Origin: Patescibacteria group bacterium
GTDB taxonomy: Bacteria; Patescibacteriota; Microgenomatia; Levybacterales; UBA12049
Assembly (NCBI GenBank): GCA_023485715.1
Contig: JAMCZG010000025.1
Span: forward strand, 1 to 35,201
Direction: 5' to 3'
DNA length: 35,201 nucleotides
Position numbers and translations under genes: made by a program. Positions 31,823-35,201 of the stretch are shown here, piece after piece (the first letter of the stretch is position 1; the number at the start of each line of letters is the position of its first letter). Below the pieces are notes generated by a model. That model saw nothing but the letters and a program-made list of their open reading frames with translations. It had not been told where the DNA came from and did not search any database.

Positions 31823-34800
31823 TCCTAAAAATAAAGACTTAATGATCGTCGACTTTAGTTCGCTTAAGATTCTTCTTGCGAGTAAAGAGGATATTACTAA
31901 TTGGTCTTACGGTGAAATTACCAAGCCGGAAACGATTAATTACAGAACGCTTCGGCCGGAGAAAGATGGTCTTTTCGACGAAAGAATTTTCGGACCTACA
32001 AAAGACTGGGAATGTTATTGCGGTAAATATAAAAGAATAAGATATAAGGGAATAGTCTGTGATAAATGCGGTGTGGAAGTCACATTGTCGAGGGTTCGCA
32101 GGGAAAGAATGGGACACATTTCTTTGGCTTGTCCAGTCGCCCATGTATGGTTTTTCAAAGGTCCGTCCTCTTCCCTATCTTTAATCCTAGATGTTTCACA
32201 AAAGAATTTGGAGTCGGTTATTTATTATGCATCTTATCTTGTAACCGCGATCGACGAAAAGAAAAAGGAACACGCACTTTCCCAATTTGCGCAAATAATC
32301 GATGACCGCAAGAAAAAACAGCAAAGAGAAAAAGAACTAGAAGAAAAAAAGATCGATAAAGAAATAGAGGAAAAATTAAAAGAAGCAAAGCAAACAAACA
32401 TCACGAAAGAGCAAAAACAGCTTATAACTCAAGAACTTGCGCTTCTAAAAAGACAAAGAAATACACGACTTTCGGAACGCTTAGAGGCAGAAAATAAAAA
32501 ACTCGACGAAATAGCAGAAGCACTTGCCAAGCTTTTAAAAAGCTTAAAGGTGGGGAGCGTTCTTTCTGAAGATGAATATTTCAAACTTCTGGAATACGAT
32601 ATTCCCGTATTCTTCACGATTAAAACCGGCGCGCAGGCGATTTTGGAATTATTAGATAAAGTTGATATATCTTCGTTAATCGTTTCTCTCCGGAGCGAAT
32701 CGGAAAAATCAAGCGGGGCAAAATACTTAAAAATTATCAAAAGATTAAGGCTTCTTGAAATGATGAGGAAGGCCGGGGTGACTGTTTCCTCTACAATTTT
32801 TACCGTTTTACCGGTAATTCCACCTGATTTAAGGCCGATGGTGCAGCTGGTTGGGGGAAGGTTTGCTACATCCGATCTAAACGATTTATATAGAAGGATA
32901 ATAAATAGGAATAACAGACTTAAGCACTTAATAGCTCTTGGAGCACCGGAAATAATTCTTCGAAACGAAAAGAGAATGCTCCAGGAATCGGTCGATACGC
33001 TTATCGATATGTCACAAAGAACCCAGGTTGTTGCGTCTCCCCTTCGGTCTCTTTCGGATATGTTACGCGGGAAACAGGGGAGATTTAGACAAAACCTTCT
33101 TGGTAAAAGGGTAGATTATTCCGGCCGTTCGGTAATCGTAGTTGGTCCAAACCTGTCCCTTTCGCAATGTGGTCTTCCTAAAGACATGGCACTCGAAATG
33201 TTTAAGCCCTTTGTTTTAAGAGAAGTAATAGTTCGGGGATACGCGCCTAACATAAAATCTGCAAAACGGTATATCGAAAAAAGACCGCCGGAAGTTTTTG
33301 ACATTTTAGAAGAAATAACAAAAAACCATCCCGTTTTATTAAACCGTGCGCCGACACTTCATAAGCTCGGTATACAGGCATTTTATCCGGTTTTAATCGA
33401 AGGATCGGCGATTAGTATTCATCCGTGCGTTTGTTCTGGATACAACGCGGATTTCGACGGAGACCAAATGGCAGTCCATATTCCATTATCGCAAAAAGCC
33501 CAGGAAGAAGCGGTAAATCTTATGATGCCAAGCTTTAATTTATTGAAACCTGCAGACGGAAACCCGATCACGCTTCCAAACAGGGAAATGGCTGTTGGAG
33601 TTTTCTTTTTAACAACTATGGACGAAAGATTGAGAAAAGAAGAAATTCCATATTTTGCAGAAATAAACGAAGTGTTTTTAGCGCACTCGCTGAATAAAAT
33701 AAACTTACGCGAACCGATTAACGTCAGAATCGAAAATAAAATAGTCGAGACCACAGTCGGAAGACTTATGTTTAACGAAAAACTTCCGAAAGTTTTAGGT
33801 TTTATTAACCAGGCAGTTAAGGCATCAACGATTAGGAAAATCGTAACAACTGCAATTTCTGTTTGTTCATCCCAAGAAGTAGCGGAGCTTATCGATAATA
33901 TTAAAAATCTCGGATTTTATGCAGCGACAATTTCCGGAGTTTCCGTTTCGGTTTTTGACAACCAGATGGTTCCGGAAAAAGAAAAACTAATCGAAGATGC
34001 AGAAAAAAAGATTTCGGAAATAAACGACGAATACCAGGCTGGACTCATTACGCTTGACGAGAGGAAAAGATTGTCAAACGAAACATGGCTTAAAACAACA
34101 GACGCGATTGCAGATCTTACATGGAACAGTTTAACTCTGACGAATCCGATTAAAACATTTATCGATTCAGAGGGAACCAGGGTTGGTAAAGATCAATTAA
34201 AACAGTTATCTGCGATAAGAGGGTTAATTTTAGATCCGTTGGGAAAAATCGTCGAACTTCCGATCAAGTCAAATTTCAGAGAAGGCTTATCGATTTTTGA
34301 ATACGTTACATCGGCGAGGGGTTCGAGAAAAGGGTTAACGGATTCGGCCCTAAAAACAGCAAACGCGGGGTATTTAACAAGAAGACTTGTCGATGTGGCA
34401 CACGATGTTATCATAAGAAACGAAGATTGTGGAACAACAGAGGGAATAGCTATTTTTGAAGAGAAAAACAGAGCGGCGTTGGCTGACCGATTAATCGGAA
34501 GATTAGCCCTAAACGATATACATTCGAAAAAGACGAAAAAAAGATTTCGGAAGTTCGACGATTTTATAACAGAAGAAAAGGCTAAAGCGATCGTCGAAAA
34601 CGATGTAAAAGAGGTAATTGTCAGGTCCCCTTTAACCTGCAAGCATCTATACGGGTTATGCGCAAATTGCTATGGATGGGATTTTGCGACGAGAAGAAAA
34701 GTTGAGCTCGGCGTCCCGGTTGGAGTCGTTGCTGCGCAATCGATCGGAGAGCCCGGAACCCAGCTTACGATGAGGGTTAGACATTTCGGAGGAGTTGTAA

Positions 34801-35201
34801 TGTCGGACGTTACCCAAGGGTTGCCGAGGGTCGAAGAGTTGTTCGAAATGAGAACGCCTAAAAACCTCTCCCCGATCACAGAGATTAGCGGGAAAGTAAA
34901 AATCGAAACACGGGACGACGGATATGTTGTAAAAATTAAAAACAGTAAAATAAAACCGATCGAAGAACGCGAATATTTTGTTCCGCTTGCTGCAGATATT
35001 TTAATCTCAGACGGCGATGACGTTGTTGCGGGGACTCCGCTTGCAGAAGGCCACTTGGATCCAAAAGAGGTTCTAAAAGTCAGAGGCTTAACTCAGACAC
35101 AGCAGTATATAGTAAACGAGGCTCAAAGGGTTTATGAATCTCAGGGAATCGCGATTAACGATAAGCATTTTGAAGTAATTTTACGCAAGCGGAGTCCCCG
35201 C
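31815..35201 (+). CDS. rpoC: DNA-directed RNA polymerase subunit beta', 3' end outside window
   Basis: Largest RNA polymerase subunit; 1129 codons are present with no stop, so the gene is cut by the window edge. Visible: N-terminal zinc ribbon (Cys67, Cys69, Cys82, Cys85), a charged, helical Lys/Glu-rich stretch (about 148-245), the absolutely conserved NADFDGD with Asp546, Asp548 and Asp550 holding the catalytic magnesium, the second zinc site (CGTTEG and CKHLYGLCANC), the bridge helix region, and the trigger loop around His990. No large insertion interrupts the trigger loop. The ATG overlaps the end of rpoB by 8 nt, with GGAGG (31801-31805) 9 nt before it. The trigger loop reads TMRVRHFGG where most bacteria have TMRTFHxGG. 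Confidence 0.97.
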   Translation, partial: MNNPKNKDLMIVDFSSLKILLASKEDITNWSYGEITKPETINYRTLRPEKDGLFDERIFGPTKDWECYCGKYKRIRYKGIVCDKCGVEVTLSRVRRERMGHISLACPVAHVWFFKGPSSSLSLILDVSQKNLESVIYYASYLVTAIDEKKKEHALSQFAQIIDDRKKKQQREKELEEKKIDKEIEEKLKEAKQTNITKEQKQLITQELALLKRQRNTRLSERLEAENKKLDEIAEALAKLLKSLKVGSVLSEDEYFKLLEYDIPVFFTIKTGAQAILELLDKVDISSLIVSLRSESEKSSGAKYLKIIKRLRLLEMMRKAGVTVSSTIFTVLPVIPPDLRPMVQLVGGRFATSDLNDLYRRIINRNNRLKHLIALGAPEIILRNEKRMLQESVDTLIDMSQRTQVVASPLRSLSDMLRGKQGRFRQNLLGKRVDYSGRSVIVVGPNLSLSQCGLPKDMALEMFKPFVLREVIVRGYAPNIKSAKRYIEKRPPEVFDILEEITKNHPVLLNRAPTLHKLGIQAFYPVLIEGSAISIHPCVCSGYNADFDGDQMAVHIPLSQKAQEEAVNLMMPSFNLLKPADGNPITLPNREMAVGVFFLTTMDERLRKEEIPYFAEINEVFLAHSLNKINLREPINVRIENKIVETTVGRLMFNEKLPKVLGFINQAVKASTIRKIVTTAISVCSSQEVAELIDNIKNLGFYAATISGVSVSVFDNQMVPEKEKLIEDAEKKISEINDEYQAGLITLDERKRLSNETWLKTTDAIADLTWNSLTLTNPIKTFIDSEGTRVGKDQLKQLSAIRGLILDPLGKIVELPIKSNFREGLSIFEYVTSARGSRKGLTDSALKTANAGYLTRRLVDVAHDVIIRNEDCGTTEGIAIFEEKNRAALADRLIGRLALNDIHSKKTKKRFRKFDDFITEEKAKAIVENDVKEVIVRSPLTCKHLYGLCANCYGWDFATRRKVELGVPVGVVAAQSIGEPGTQLTMRVRHFGGVVMSDVTQGLPRVEELFEMRTPKNLSPITEISGKVKIETRDDGYVVKIKNSKIKPIEEREYFVPLAADILISDGDDVVAGTPLAEGHLDPKEVLKVRGLTQTQQYIVNEAQRVYESQGIAINDKHFEVILRKRSPR

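Noticed and set aside
1..35201. UGA recoded to glycine, as in some CPR phyla
   Set aside because: TGA acts as the natural stop of several genes (for example the RodZ-like gene at 19432-19434) and conserved glycines use GGN codons.
1..35201. tRNA, rRNA, CRISPR array, insertion sequence or prophage
   Set aside because: Gaps between genes are short and none contains a tRNA-like fold, repeat-spacer pattern, transposase or att-like repeat that I could see.

Overview
The window looks like a chromosome segment of a Candidate Phyla Radiation (Patescibacteria) bacterium, most probably of Microgenomates type. This is inferred from gene content, not from a marker search. The pointers are: very dense packing (largest gap 188 nt, so no gene-free stretch over 300 nt); AT-rich sequence; pared-down translation and protein-quality proteins (IF-2 with no N-terminal domain, AlaRS with no C-Ala domain, a Lon-like protein with no protease domain, a DHH pseudoenzyme in the nrnA position); an AMP-phosphorylase-like DeoA; and a sortase next to a baseplate-J-like membrane protein. 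TGA is used as a normal stop, so the Gly-recoding of Gracilibacteria/SR1 is not present. No tRNA, rRNA, CRISPR, transposon or prophage was seen.

Region 1 (1-7392, + strand) is an accessory-looking cassette: a soluble two-ring Clp ATPase (open at the left edge), a membrane-tethered M64-like metallopeptidase with an unusual zinc motif, a small membrane protein, and a second Clp ATPase anchored in the membrane with a degenerate first ring. This is the best candidate in the window for an undescribed envelope proteostasis system.

Region 2 (7439-13754, +) is a stripped form of the classical nusA-infB-(rbfA)-nrnA-(truB-ribF)-rpsO-pnp cluster. rbfA, truB and ribF are not in it. Region 3 (13755-20105, +) holds the Lon-like AAA+ protein, RNase J, FtsK, a RodZ-like protein and two small membrane proteins: RNA decay followed by cell-division and envelope genes.

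Region 4 (20106-28283, - strand) reads, in transcription order, trxB, alaS, an ASKHA/PilM-like protein fused to a baseplate-J-like ectodomain, a sortase, a previously unlisted 49-residue membrane peptide, deoA and mltG. From alaS to mltG the genes touch, overlap or are separated by 1-2 nt, so this is one tight operon. It meets region 3 head-on with no spacer. Region 5 (28284-35201, +) is the rpoB-rpoC operon with its own promoter; rpoC runs off the right edge.

A window-wide theme is leaderless transcription. In front of nusA, ftsK, the 19466 gene, alaS, trxB, the Lon-like gene and probably infB, a -10 box lies only 6-8 nt before the ATG, so transcription should start at or next to the start codon. 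In contrast, genes inside operons (the M64 gene, deoA, rpoC) have clear Shine-Dalgarno sequences. Several automatically chosen starts (nusA at TTG 7439, the Lon-like gene at TTG 13788, YtxH-like at 19689) are corrected here on that basis.
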